Shown here: positions 47,710 to 59,251 of the stretch, one piece after another
How positions within the stretch are numbered: position 1 is the first letter of the stretch
How the letters are laid out: every line of letters starts with the position of its first letter
Assembly (NCBI GenBank): GCA_036971615.1
Contig: JAYKKR010000010.1
Coordinates: 310,001 to 374,000 of the forward strand
Length of the DNA stretch: 64,000 nucleotides
Direction: 5' to 3'
Source: Amyloporia xantha
Lineage: Eukaryota > Basidiomycota > Agaricomycetes > Polyporales > Adustoporiaceae
Notes under the pieces: model-generated
What the model was told of the DNA's origin: nothing
Databases searched by the model: none
What the model saw: only the letters and a program-made list of their open reading frames with translations
Program-made: the position numbers and the translations under genes

Positions 47710-49845
47710 ATGGCCGCCCTCGTCGCCCACGCTCAGGATACCCTCCACTCGCCCTCTTCCCTCTCCCCAGAGCTCGACCCGCTCCCCAGCAAGATCAGCG
47801 CATACTACAGTCTGGTGTTCCCCAACTTCACGTACTATCTTCAGACGCTCAATGTCACCATTGGCCGACGCTGCATCCCCGCTTCCTCCGCCTCATCCTC
47901 CGACGTCCCCCAAGTAGATGTAGACCTCGGACCTCTCAAGAGTGTGTCGCGCTTGCATGCCAAGATTGAGTACGAAGAGGAGGATGAACGTTTCGTCCTT
48001 ATTGTCATCGGTAGAAACGGTGCATGGGTGGACGGCGTGTGGTCGGGAAGTGGGAGTAAGGTCCCCCTGAGCGACAGGTATGTTTACTCTGTATCCCGAC
48101 ATTTATATAGCTCACCCTCGTCAAGATCGCAAATACAGATCGCCTCTCGCACATTCCATTTCGTCCTTCCCCCTCCTCCTGCCCCGGAGGATTCGCCGTC
48201 TCCGAGCTCAAATTCATCCGATAACCGTGCGCGCTCGCGCTCGCCTTCTGTCGACATTGTCGATGTCACCTCTATCTCGCCGCCTTCATCTATACCTTCT
48301 TGTTCACCTCCGCCCGCCCCTGTATCACCTATGTCACCGCCGAAGATACCCCCAATACCTGAAGTATCGCTACCTAATTCAAACACTATCACTAAATTCA
48401 AGTCTAATGCGAAAAAGCGCAAGAAGTCTGATGCAGCTCCCCCACCTCCGCCGCCCGAGTCGATGCAACCAAAACCGCCTTTCACGTATGCCCAGTTATG
48501 TTATCGGGCCATCAAGGCGCTCGGGGGTAAGGCGTCTTTGCAGGATATATGTCAGTGGATCAAAGAGACATTCGAGTGGTATAGATATTCTGCGAAAGAC
48601 TGGGAGGTAAGCGACCTCGTCATCACGATCGTAGTATCCATCTAACAGTGGTTGGGCGAACAGAGCTCTGTCCGACATAACTTATCATCAAACCCTGGCT
48701 TCAAGAAGCAGCTCCGGAATAAGGATGAAAAGGGGAAGGGTGCATTGTGGATGGTTGACGAAGCCTTCGAGCATAATTTCGAGGAGCAGGATGCTAGAAG
48801 ACAGGCGCAGGCAGCGGCCGCAAGTACAGGTGGAAAGGATGGGAAGCCAGGAGGCAGGAAGGGCAAGACCGTCGTGCCTTTGGAACCCCTCTTCAAGCGA
48901 AGCGTTAAGGGCGACCTGAAAGGAGTTCCCCTTCCTCCACCATTGACGACGACTCCGCTCACGCTGAAGACAAATTCGAGCACAACCCCTGGCATGGGCA
49001 CTCCTTCGTTCTCAAGCACCACTCTTCATTCCTCGACCCCTACTCCAATTGTCAAGCTCGAGCCGGCAGCCGCATCGACGTTTTCCCCACCACCACCAGC
49101 CAACGATGAACGGTCAGAACTTGGGCTCACACCAAATGTCCGACCGAGTGTCAGTACGTCCCCACAGGCGCCTGAATCCTCTTCCTCTACCTCAGTGCCT
49201 GCCCCCTCTTCATTCCCCGCGATCCCCGCTACGGTTCGTATCCCCATCATTGTCGGGCCCGTGCCCACCCAGTCTTCAGATGCACCACCCTCAACTCCCA
49301 AGCCAATCGTACTGCATGACAATACACTTATTCTCAACCCTGATATCTTCTCCCATCTCACCCCGGAACACCTCAAGGACCTCGAGGCGCTCGGTGCGCA
49401 GAAGGCACTCGAGATTCTCCAGAGCTACATCGTGCGCTACTACAAGGAGAAGCTCAAGTCGGAGGGTGGGAGGGGACGCGGGAGGGGTCGGCCACGGAGA
49501 GGTAGGGGCGGGGCGGGTGGAAGAGGGGCAACGCCCGGCAATAGATCCCTTGCGGATGGTCCAGCAGCGGGACCATTCACCACAGTTCCGCTTCCATCGC
49601 GGACTGCGCAGCCTTCTGCGACGCAGGCGTCAGTAGAATCTGTACCTGGTTCTGGAGAGCAAGGTCAGCCTGACCGTCGCAGCGGGCCAGATCATGCGAC
49701 GGCGCCAGCTCCCACGGACTCCTTACCAGTAGACTCAGCTCCCTCTCCAATTCTTGTTATCGACGACGATACGCCCGATTCGGATTCGGGTCCGGCTTCG
49801 AAGAGGAGACGCTTGGGGGACGCTGGGATAGAGGACGCCCCGTGA
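47710..49845 (+). CDS. FHA and forkhead domain transcription factor (Fhl1-like)
   Basis: Probable nuclear regulator combining an FHA phosphothreonine-binding domain with a forkhead DNA-binding domain, as in Fhl1, which controls ribosomal-protein genes in yeasts. ATG 47710 (MAALVAHAQDTLHSPSSLSP). FHA domain about residues 50-150: NVTIGRR, LGPLKSVSRLHAKIEYEEED, VIGRNGAWVDGVWSGSGSKV, then, after a short intron, IQIASRTFHFVLP. A Ser/Pro-rich linker leads to the forkhead domain (about residues 238-325): PKPPFTYAQLCYRAIKALGG, KASLQDICQWIKETFEWYRY, then, after an intron, SSVRHNLSSNPGFKKQLRNK. Long Pro/Ser/Thr-rich C-terminal half, helix HLTPEHLKDLEALGAQKALE, and an AT-hook-like Arg/Gly patch (RGRGRGRPRRGRGG, about 49466-49530). 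Stop 49843-49845. Assignment to Fhl1 itself is inference. Confidence 0.88.
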
Positions 49846-50175
49846 TATCGGGGTACGTCCAAACTCTGTCTGTTTCACGACTTCCCGGTCCCTCGGGACC
49901 ACGAGTGGCTCGATTTGTGTTTGTCTCGTTTTTACGACTGCGCTCGTGAGTCGAGGACTTGGCGGTGTAACTTACATGTATCATTAGTCGTCTCTATATA
50001 GACAGCGTATTCCTGGGACCCATTGTTCCGCATTGCTTTAGGAATGCACCGTTCCGTTTCCAATTCCCATGCATAATGCACGAGTCAGGCGGATGCCGCG
50101 GAACACACGTCAAATGCTGTCCGTTGTAAGTACATAAGGTTTCTGCAATTGGTGTACTAGCCGGTGATCTCCAGC
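49846..50175. other. Intergenic region
   Basis: About 330 bp of normal CpG content between the forkhead gene and the CpG-depleted island. No gene seen. Confidence 0.4.
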
Positions 50176-50240
50176 CACTATATATAAAGCCAGTTTGTGA
50201 GCAATATCTCCCATCCCTTCCTCTGTCCCCTTCACCCATA

Positions 50241-51296
50241 TCAACCCACTTTAGTCCTATTCCCTCCCCCACTGCTTTCCCATCTGAGCTGATGCCAGTG
50301 CTGTGCATCATCAAGGATGGGAATTGGTCTCGCCTCTCCACCCTTCTCCTTCTTTGCAACATTTGATGATGTGCCACCATTGGTTTTCAGAATGAATCGA
50401 TCCTTCCAGTAAGCATAAATTTGCTGTGCTGATACAACTGCCTCAGACCCTTGTGGTCCAAGTCTTGATTCAGCATTAGCAAATTGTTTGATTGCCATAT
50501 ATGCATTGGAGCCCTGCAAAATAAAAATCAACCATTGGTGTCATGACATACCGTAAAGAAAAAGTTTGCACACCTTTACAACTTCCAGGGAGACATTCTG
50601 CTTTGCATCATTGATCTCTCCCATCGCCCACTTCATCTTAAGCCATGCTTTCCTTGCCACCACTGATTGCACCTTTGGCCAGTGCAAATTGGAGTTCACC
50701 ATTTCTGTATAGGCATTAATAGCTAGTGCCCATTCTGTTGCCAATTTGATTGCTGCACTCTTGGATTGATTCCGTCTCTTTGAAACCGCACCGGAAGGCT
50801 TTTTACGTGCCTTCTCTGGCTGGATCAAGGGATGTGGTGGCAGTGGTCTTGTGAGGTCAAGCTGCTGTGTTGATGTGGCCAACACATGGCCTGCCTCCAA
50901 GACCTCATCCTCCATATCTTGTAGGCTATCATCTCCAAAAGATGAGGATCTAGAATTGGGTAGCAGTTGAAAGGACTCCGAGCTTGTTGGTGAAAGGGGT
51001 ATTTCTTGAATGTGGGCTTGCTGGTCACCATTATCAAAGTGAGCTTGGGTGTCTGATGGTGTAGATTGGGATGAAATGGGGTGTGTGCTGGTAATATGTC
51101 GGAGAGCAATGGATAACACCTTCTGTCTATGCTTGGGTGATGATATAGACAGAAGGTGGGAGCTTGTAGATGGAGTGACTGGTGACTGAGCCTCTGTCAT
51201 GGTGATTGACAATGGCTGCAGCAATCCTGTTGAGTTAGATAACAGGGTGTAGATTGAGTGAAGATGAGGATGGTGGTCTTCACTACAGAGCATCAT
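50241..51296 (-). CDS. Hypothetical protein encoded in the CpG-depleted island
   Basis: Two exons: 51296-50574 and 50513-50241, joined by a 60-nt GTGTGC...TTGCAG intron between codons (phase 0), giving 331 residues. ATG 51296 (MMLCSEDHHPHLHSIYTLLS); MTEAQ at 51200 is an alternative start. The first half is Ser/Thr/Pro-rich and disordered with an acidic patch (DDSLQDMEDEVLEAG). It is followed by a basic block (KARKKPSGAVSKRRNQSKSA) that may be a nuclear localisation or DNA-binding signal. A helical domain comes next: AAIKLATEWALAINAYTEMV, NSNLHWPKVQSVVARKAWLK, GEINDAKQNVSLEVVKGSNA, YMAIKQFANAESRLGPQGSE and QQIYAYWKDRFILKTNGG. No family recognised. The frame has stayed open despite CpG loss, so it may still be functional or recently inserted. 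Possibly a transposon accessory protein. Confidence 0.5.
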
Positions 51297-51461
51297 CAGT
51301 GGAAGTCTATGAATAGAGGCAACAACATACAGCCAACAAAATTCTGATATTTACTGTTTTGAGGCAGACACGGAGTCAGAAGAGAATTGGGCTTATGTGG
51401 CAGGCAGGAACAAGGTTGTGATGTGGGAGGGAAGAAACAGGATTTCACCTCACACAGCCCT

Positions 51462-51469
51462 CTTATATA
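51462..51469 (-). promoter_or_regulatory. TATA box upstream of the island gene
   Basis: TATATAAG on the minus strand, about 165 bp upstream of the ATG at 51296 and in the right orientation. Confidence 0.4.
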
Positions 51470-51725
51470 CCCACTGGTCTGTGCAAACAACACCAAACAA
51501 ATGAGTCATTTATTAAGCATTGTTCCCCTAATATGGTAATGCTAGCACAGCATTTCTGTATTTGGCCTTGCTGATGCATCCTCCTTCCATATAGGGGATT
51601 TTCATCACACCTCAAGAACCAGCACAAGACCATTACCCATAACCCCTTTCTAAATAAATCAGAAATAAATGAAAGTATTTTAAATTCACCTTTCACTAGA
51701 AACAATTATTATTTTGCCTCCAGTG

Positions 51726-53313
51726 TCAAATTGATACTCGGAAGCTTGACTTCGTCGGCATAATCCTTGCTTGCTTGTGAAACTCCGAAACACACCATCC
51801 GTATTACTCACTTGATTTCTTTCCCCGCTTCCGTTCTTGATTTAACTGGAAGGCGCACAACGTGTCTGGGAGATCGCAATAGAAAGATCGCATTGATGAG
51901 TTGTTTTCTCGCAAGCAAGGGTATTGAGACAAGAACTGTGGCAGAAAAGGCCACTGACCTCATTGATGCAGCTTATAGTCTCATATACTCCTTGAACTGA
52001 TTTTAACATCGGAGCATTCAAGTTGAAGCACGCGTCTGTACATCGGCGTCTCACCTTTGTGGATCAATAGGATCGGCCGCAAACGGCGTAGCACTAGCAG
52101 GAGAACTTCCGTCGGGAGTATTACAGTGTGTGACCAAGCCGTTCGAAGCGACGTCGCTACCAGTTGTCGAGTGACCTAAGAATCAACCGACCAGACTTCA
52201 TGTCCGGGCAAGAGGCTTTAATACCGCAACTCGTGACAGAGTGACGCATCGCTGACGCCAGGCGAAGGTGCGGCGCGAACTCAGGAAATCGCTCATGGTA
52301 TTGGTGCGTACCGCGGGGTAAGTCGAGAACGGCCTTTCCAGACGTAATAGTTGCGCGTGCCGGTGAACTACCCCGCGAGGCTAAACGAGGAATACGTCAA
52401 TATGCACGCTGCGCGGCAAATAACTCGAGATTGGCGACGCTGGCAACGTGAAACGCCGTGTGCAGAGGAACGTGCTGTGTGGCCTCCAACCATAATCTCT
52501 GGTAGAGGACATTGGCAAATGGAGCGAGGACGGTCGCGATCCGATGAGCGGTGGCAAAGCGAGGAGGGCGACGAGCCCCGGGTTCCCAGACGTGATGGGA
52601 TCCGTGGTCGGACGTGGAGATGCGTGAGTGGGGACAGACGGGGACGCACGAAGGGGTGAGAGAAGACCGTGCATGTCCTCATTCGCTGGGATGACATGGT
52701 TCCACGATCCCAGAACAGAGTTTCCGGTGATAGAGATAGCATGTGTACAGCGAATGATTGCAGTTGGTCGGAAGCGACCGCGATAGAAGGTTGGTCAAAC
52801 GTGCGTGTGCTGACGCACGGAGAGACCCATGACACTTGGGTAGCGCGAGAGCGCTGGGAGGGACGGAGTTGAATTTTGGGAAATCGCAGAGGGGGATACG
52901 CCGACGAAGAAAGAGTAGAGCTACTTGCGATTGTTGAACGAGCAGCTGAAGCCGACGTACGAGCCTACGACGGGGAGAGGAGCGAGCACAGAGACAGCGC
53001 CGTCGGCTTAGTCAGCGTGCGCCCACGTGTCTGGGCCTTTGGCCTTCGAATATCGTCACTGAGGTGAGAACTTTCATTTGTCGTGGACGCCCGCATCCCC
53101 TGCCAACAGAATTTATTCACAGATACTTCAACGCAGCAGATCTACGTAACGCAGAAAGGAACAGCACAAAACGTTCCTCAGCAGCGCTTTCTCCTCATCA
53201 CTCCGATATATCTTCGTCCCACAATCTCGCCAAACCCCTCTTCTGTCCTCCCCCGTTTCTCCGAGCTTTGCGATCGTCCTTACCCGTCTGTGATATCCCC
53301 TCTGCACTGGTAT
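51726..53313. other. Intergenic region and IP6-kinase 5' leader
   Basis: About 1.6 kb. Open frames here lack start codons or similarity. From about 53083 the frame of the following kinase gene is open with an ATG (MDARIPCQQNLFTD...), so the mRNA leader may begin in this part. The stretch 53110-53310 is C/T-rich, as in highly expressed fungal promoters or leaders. Confidence 0.4.
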
Positions 53314-56300
53314 ATGAGTCCAATTCGCGCTGGGAGTTCGCACTCCGAGCGACGTTCTCATCCGCCTTCTCCTCCCTCTCCTGCCACCTCGACCACAGCC
53401 ACCCTAGCCTCCCCCTCTCGCCCATCCAAGGATCGGATATTCTACTTACCTCACAGGCCTCGTCGCACCAATTCATCTAACATCCATACCCACACTAGAT
53501 GGCCCAATGATAGCCAGTCCGAATCAAGTGGTTCCGGAACGGAGACCAAGCAAGGCCGCCCCTCGCCTGAGCACCGTCGCAGGAGGACAGCGCGGAGGGC
53601 TTCAGAGAAAACATTGATCCAGCACACGTCCCAGCACTCCCGTATGTCTACCTCTGATCCTTTATTAACAATGGCTTCCACTTTGCCTGTTCGACCCCTA
53701 TCGCGGCGGTCGCCTTCACCCTCCTCTTCCTCCTCTACCCCTAGCTCTCCTGCTCTGCGCGGGCCGGCACCCCCCAGCGCCGGCATCGGACGTAAGGTGG
53801 CAGCATCGTTGGACTTGTTCAAGGAGTCAATACCAAGCCCGTCGAATGAAGATGTCAAACCGTTCGAGCGTCCCAGATCTTCCGCTTCCAGGCGCAAGGC
53901 GGTCCCTTCGCATACCATCGACGATATGGCGGAGGCTCAGTTCGAGTTTGTCAAACGCTCAGACTGGCCAGACCGGGAGGCAGCTGCCATCAGGCGAGAG
54001 AAGAGTATGACGGGGCTGGAGAGGGTAAGGACCAGGGACAGTACGAGTTCGAGCACGAGTCTTCGAGAGGCAGAGTCTCGTCGGTCGCAGAAGAGAAAGA
54101 TGTCTTTCCGAGACACAGTCTTGAATGACTTAGTCCAGTGGAGAAATGCCGTGGCAGAAGACACCGACCGAGGCCGGCTACGGGATCGAGGGGTGTGGCA
54201 CGAAGACATACCTCACAATGGGACAGTCGGATCGTTAGGTCCTGATTCGTCGGAGACCTCCCCCAGTTTCGCCCGCCATGAACATTCTTCCCAACCTGAT
54301 CACCATACGCTCTCGTCTTCCGTTTTACAAGCCCGTTCGTCCAGCGAGTTGCCGCCTCTGTCGATATCTCCGTCAGGGGTTGTACCGAGTCCATTTTCGC
54401 ATCATGAACCACCACCTCCTGCCCGCGTTAGCTCTCAAGATCGAGTACGATCATCCACTCCGGTCCAAGATAATCTTCCTGTTCCCGCGCCTGTTTCCTC
54501 TACGTATCCTCCAACCGTCGTTTCCGATATCCCCTCGTATTCTCCATGGTCTACAGATGATGAAAGTGCGTGGGATAGTGCTTCCATCACCACAACTTCC
54601 ACTACAGAAGCTTCGTCGCCATTTCCGCTGTCGCCTTTACGAACTAGTCCGGCACCACAGCCACTTGTCCGGCATGCGAGTGACGAGGATGAAGAGCAGC
54701 AGCAACGAGCGTTGTTATCACCCTACGACGATCTCGAGTTGGGGCCTCAAGCCATCGCTCACCCGGGTCGTAGTGATGAACCTTGGGACTTCGGGGCTTC
54801 TCAGGAGAGTCTTCCGCACATTCCCTTGCGTCCGTTCCGCAATCAAGTCGGTGGGCATAGCGCTATCTACAAGTTCACAAAGCGTGCGGTGTGTAAGGTG
54901 TGTAATATCTTTTTTCATTCTCACGGGTGCAGGATTGTCGCTCAAGACACACTCCTCCAATTATAGCCATTGGTGTCCCGCGAGAATCTGTTCTATGAAT
55001 CGGTCGAACGGGAAGCACCTCCGTTACTTGATTTCATTCCGCGGTATCTTGGTGTAATGCTAGTCAGCTACAGGCGTGTGCCAAGAACTTCCAACGGTCT
55101 TGCCGCTTCTCATCCGAGCGAGAACCATAACCGAGCTCGTCCACCATTGTACAAATCCGTGTCGGACCAGAGCAGACATCCCTCTCAAAGGCCAGTCGGC
55201 GAGTCCGAACAACAGGATGGAGACACAGACACCGGCGAGGCAGAGTTGCCGGAAGTAGCGTTGGACTACAACCGTCACATCGTCCCACAGTGGCTTCTGC
55301 GTGGAGGGCGAAGTCGCGCCATGTCGCAGTCGGATGCTTCTGCGTCGTTCCCCCGACCGATCAACCGACACTTGAGAGGTGCGCACCTAGGCGGGTATAC
55401 TGCGTCCAGTCCGGACCTCGCCACGTCCCTCGGCCGTGCTCCCTGGGCACATGGTGGCGCGGTTCCTTCTGCAGCGCGCGGCCGGACGATGCCTGGTTAC
55501 CCACCAGACGCCCCCACCCCCACTCCCGTGAACTCTCCACGCATCACTTCCACCATCGTCGAAGAGTCGGACGGCTCGTCAGTCAACGGCGGCTGTAAGC
55601 AGATGATGTCTCCACGCCCTTGTTACAACAACGGCTTGTTTGGAGGCACGGGGTCGACCGTCGTCAATACCAAGTTTAAGGACCACGTCTTCACTACTTT
55701 GCTTCGTCGGTTGTCGAAACAGTCCTCGGGCGTTGGTGCCCAGAGTATGCGAATCGAGGACGACGGTGATCTTGCAGATGGTGAGGGAGAGGACGCTGGC
55801 ATGAACGAGGAGATGTCGAAGGTTAGGAGGAAGAGACTCAGCCACGTCGACCGGCTGCGGCAGGAAGAGGACAGCATATTGGGTCAACCTCTGCGACGGG
55901 TGCAAAGCGAACAACGCTTCTTAAATCATGGTAGGCAACCCGAACCCCAAGGCCAGAATGGCAACTCAACCGAAGTGTTCGAATTCGAGTATGACGGACA
56001 CAGAGAGGGGGGCCGAGTACCTACATTCAGAGACCACAGCGGGACCTCCTCGTTTGCGGCTCGTTCTCACCATCGGACGCCGAGTTACTTGGGATCACAG
56101 ATAGCTGCTGCGGGCTCTTTGAGTCCGCTCGAGCCTCATATGCCTAGTGTCCACCGCACGTCTCCTGGGCCACAGGGGCGTGACCCTTCAGTTACGCGCC
56201 AGAACCACTTTATCTTGATGGAGGATCTGACTGGCCGGTTGAAACACTCTTGTGTGCTGGATCTAAAGATGGGGACGCGTCAGTACGGGATGGACGCAAC

Positions 56301-57357
56301 CCCTGCCAAGAAGAAGAGCCAGCGAAAGAAATGCGATCGGACGACGAGCAGAACGTTAGGTGTCAGGGTCTGCGGCATGCAGGTGAGTTGACAGCTTACG
56401 TGCACTAGGACTGTTTGGACTTGTGGACGCCGCCATCATCCATGATATATGTCAGGTTGTTACGAGCGCAGCGCAATAATCCATTAACAGTTAGAACGAG
56501 ATCGTTAGCTGACAGCCATGATATTGAAGGTGTGGGACCATGTCAGCCAATCGTATGTGACGCAGGACAAATACAAGGGTCGCGAGGTCCGTCCGGAGGA
56601 CTTTCCCGGCGTAGTGGCATCCTTTCTTCACAACGGCGAGCGTCTACTCGTTTACCACATCCCGGTTATCCTGCGGAAACTGTATGCTCTTGCGCGCATC
56701 ATCAATCGTCTCAAGGGCTACCGCTTTTACGGCTGCAGCCTCCTCATGATTTACGACGGTGATCGCGAGGTACAAGAAGGGTACAGGGCATCCGTTCTCG
56801 AGAATCCATCTTCGCGAAGCAAACGAGGAGAGTCGCTCGAGCGCCAGCTTGGGAGAGTTGCTGAAAGCAAGCAAGAGCAACCTGGCTTACGCCGATCGCA
56901 CAGCGAAGACATTCTTCTGGGTCCACCTGCCGACCGATGTGCTCGTCGACGCAAGAAGGGCGAGATGCAGATCCGTTTGGTCGATTTTGCTCACACGACC
57001 ACTGGCAGGGACTGGCTGCCGTATCCTCCTGACGGACCAAAGGAGACTGAAGAAGTGACGAGCGGGAAAGGTTACACCGCGGATGTCGATCCCGAGACCG
57101 GCCTCATATATGCGCGGTTCCCGCCCCACTATCCTGATCAGCCCGATCGTGGCTTCCTCTTCGGACTGATGAATCTAGCTAATACGCTAGAGACCATTTG
57201 GAATGAGGAGCGCCTCCGGCGTATCAAGGCTTCGAGGGACCTTCCATCGGCTGTCGCTCACCAGCTTCCCCCGCTATCTACCGATGGTAAGGAGGTATTT
57301 GACGAGATCTTCAGGACGCCGGAGGGCGAGTCGGACCTAGGGTTGATTTCCAGCTAA
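53314..57357 (+). CDS. KCS1: Inositol hexakisphosphate kinase (Kcs1-like)
   Basis: Makes diphosphoinositol pentakisphosphate (5-IP7) from IP6. ATG 53314 (MSPIRAGSSHSERRS); another in-frame ATG at 53083 would add 77 residues. An extremely long disordered Ser/Pro/Arg-rich N-terminus (about 500 residues) is followed by GGHSAIYKFTKRAVCK, an intron (54898-54966), PLVSRENLFYESVEREAPPL and LDFIPRYLGVMLVSYRR. A second long disordered insert comes next. The kinase motifs follow: FILMEDLTGRLKHSCVLDLK with MGTRQYG (PxxxDxKxG, about 56255-56290); the LGVRVCGMQ-VWD junction spanning an unusually long intron (about 56379-56528); the catalytic SLLMIYDG (56737-56760); and DFAH (56979-56993). Stop 57355-57357. 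Large inserts inside the kinase fold are usual for fungal Kcs1. Confidence 0.9.
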
Positions 57358-57829
57358 TAGGCATTTGCCAGATGGGACGTATTTTGTTTGGTTGCCAGTA
57401 TTGCAAACCTCATCATCGTTCTTTCATGTTTCATGTTGCATTCTTGCTCGCATTCTTCTCATCTTTTGTCCATCATTTCCACGCGCACTCACAAACACTA
57501 GACTTATCTATCTAGCATTCGCAATGTAACATACTACAGCAAGTAGCGTACCGTGCATAATGAACATAACTTAGTCTCTCTGGTCTTGTATGCAAGACTC
57601 CGATCCATGATCGTGATGCTCCGGTGTCTCGAATATTAGGGCTAAGAGTGCAGTGGTTGAACTGTCCCGTGCATAATCGATGCAGGGCCAATTTCCAAGC
57701 GGCTGCACCGTCGGGATCCGGGAACGTCAGGAACTGGGTAATTCGACCAAAGCTCCGTCAAATTGCACCAATTTGCCCTGAATTTTGTATAAGGTGCGCG
57801 CAATGTCATGTCTAAGGTGGTGCAAGGAT
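57358..57829. other. Convergent intergenic region
   Basis: About 470 bp between the 3' ends of the IP6 kinase and the WKF-domain gene. Somewhat AT-rich, no supported gene. Confidence 0.4.
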
Positions 57830-59076
57830 CTACTCGTTGCGCAGGACATCAGAGACATCTTGCGCAAAAGCAGCAATTATTGCCGTAGCGCGCTGGCGTT
57901 TCATTTCATCATCGGCGACTGGAGAAGAAGGAATGACTGCATGAACTTCGGGTGATTTCGACGGCACTGAATTTTGTTCTGTGGTGGTAAGTTCCGATGG
58001 CGGAGAAGCCAGTATGTCCTGGCACGTCTTCATCAACGACTTAGAACAGTGGATCGTGATGAGTTGCTGCATGATCGTGGACATTCACTAATGCACTGAC
58101 CTCACGAGCTCCTCCCTTCACGTCCGCCAGATAGCGTGTCAGCAGAGGCATGAACGCGTCCGGAACCTGAGATGGTTAGATGATGATCTTCGTAAGCACC
58201 GTATGCATTTGACTAGCCAAAGCACGTCGACTCACCGCCTGCGCTGACCAGACGTTGCGGATAAGCCAATTCTGGCGCGCTTTATTGAACTTCCAATTCG
58301 CATGGTCGTGAAACTGCGTGTATGCGTAGTGCAACGCTAGTGGAAACTATCAGCTTTTTGATGATATAAAGACAGGGACGATGCACGCACCTTTACGCGC
58401 CTGCTCGCCCAGCGACTCGTCCTCGTTGGGATCCATAAATTCGGAGTTTTTGCGTTTCCGCTTCTTCTTGTGTTCCTTCGCCACTCTCATCAACATCCCG
58501 CATATCTACCTCCTCAGCTGTTCGTTTCCGTTTCTCTTTCTTAATCTTCTTCCCCGCTTCTTCCCCGTCTTCCTCTGCCTGTCCGCTTGCCCCATCTTCC
58601 CGCTTGCTTTTACGTGATTTTTTCTTCTTAGTCGCATCTTTTGGAGTGTCCTCCACAACCACGACTGATGCGTTTGCCTCGCCGAAGCTTTCCTCGTTTT
58701 CACCCTTGTCCACACGCTGAGGTCCTTTGCCCTTCCTCTTCTTCACCTTTTCCGCCTCCTGGCTTCTATGGTCGTCCTGTTCAGCCGTAGAAGTTGTCTC
58801 TTCTATCCTGGTATTTTTCCGCTTTGACGACGACTTCCGCGATTTAGGTGACCCATCGGCTGCGTCAATGCTCGAACCTACATACGTACTGACACAGTTG
58901 TCGGCAACCTCTGGGCCCTTGTCCTTCTTGTCCTTCTTCTGCTTTCTCTTTTTCATTGGAAGCTCGCCTGCGTTTGGCTCCGTGATATTTTCCATCACAT
59001 CCTCGGATGATATGCTCGTTTTTTGTTTCTTACTGGATGCTGCCTGTGGAGAGTCGCCCAGTGTTTGAATAGACAT
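57830..59076 (-). CDS. WKF-domain protein (C7orf50 / Rbp95-like)
   Basis: Probable nucleolar protein of the WKF (DUF2373) family, linked in yeast (Rbp95) and humans (C7orf50) to large-subunit rRNA. ATG 59076 (MSIQTLGDSPQAASSKKQ) begins a long Lys/Glu-rich disordered part with several basic clusters (MKKRKQKKDKKDKG, KKKKSRKSKRED). The WKF domain is split over exons: KKRKRKNSEFMDPNEDESLG, EQARKALHYAYTQFHDHANW, KFNKARQNWLIRNVWSAQA and VPDAFMPLLTRYLADVKGGA. The C-terminus ends VADDEMKRQRATAIIAAFAQ, DVSDVLRNE (stop 57830-57832). The long first frame runs into the WKF frame only if a small intron (about 58467-58509, GTAGAT...ACAAG) is removed or a base is wrong; I favour the intron. The last intron (from about 58100) is also uncertain in length. 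Confidence 0.78.
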
Positions 59077-59251
59077 TTGCGTACAGAACAGAGCAGAAAT
59101 TGAATATTCAAACCGCCGAATGGGCGTGTACTATTCTTAGTTGTACGTAAGCGGTGACAGTCAATAAATGTCGATCATCCCAGTGGTGCAAGTCCTCGGT
59201 AAGTGCCAACTGTGCGAACATCCACCTCCCACCTCCTTCTGCTGTGCATTC
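59077..59251. promoter_or_regulatory. Divergent WKF-gene / ARL1 promoter
   Basis: 175 bp. The ARL1 frame is open back to an ATG at 59168, but the conserved myristoylated start is at 59252. Confidence 0.3.

Larger units (their letters stand above)
50176..51725. mobile_element. CpG-depleted island, candidate inserted/silenced element
   Basis: About 1.55 kb with roughly a dozen CpG dinucleotides, most in one short coding patch (50770-50810), while flanks on both sides have normal CpG density. TpG and CpA are abundant, the pattern left by deamination of methylated cytosines. The change is abrupt: the last flanking CpG on the left is near 50162, the next on the right near 51738. Short CACT motifs point inward at both possible ends (CACTA at 50176, CAGTG at 51721-51725). 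I saw no matching 3-bp target duplication and no long inverted repeat, so the element class is undecided. It carries the two-exon gene described separately and its own TATA box. Confidence 0.5.

Noticed and set aside
51654..51701. Helitron-like 3' end (small TGAAAG/CTTTCA hairpin followed by CTAG)
   Set aside because: The stem is AT-rich and only 6 bp, the next base is not T, and no matching 5' TC end or Rep/helicase sequence is present.
59168..59251. Upstream ATG adding 28 residues to ARL1
   Set aside because: It would abolish the N-terminal MG needed for myristoylation; the added peptide is unlike any Arl1.
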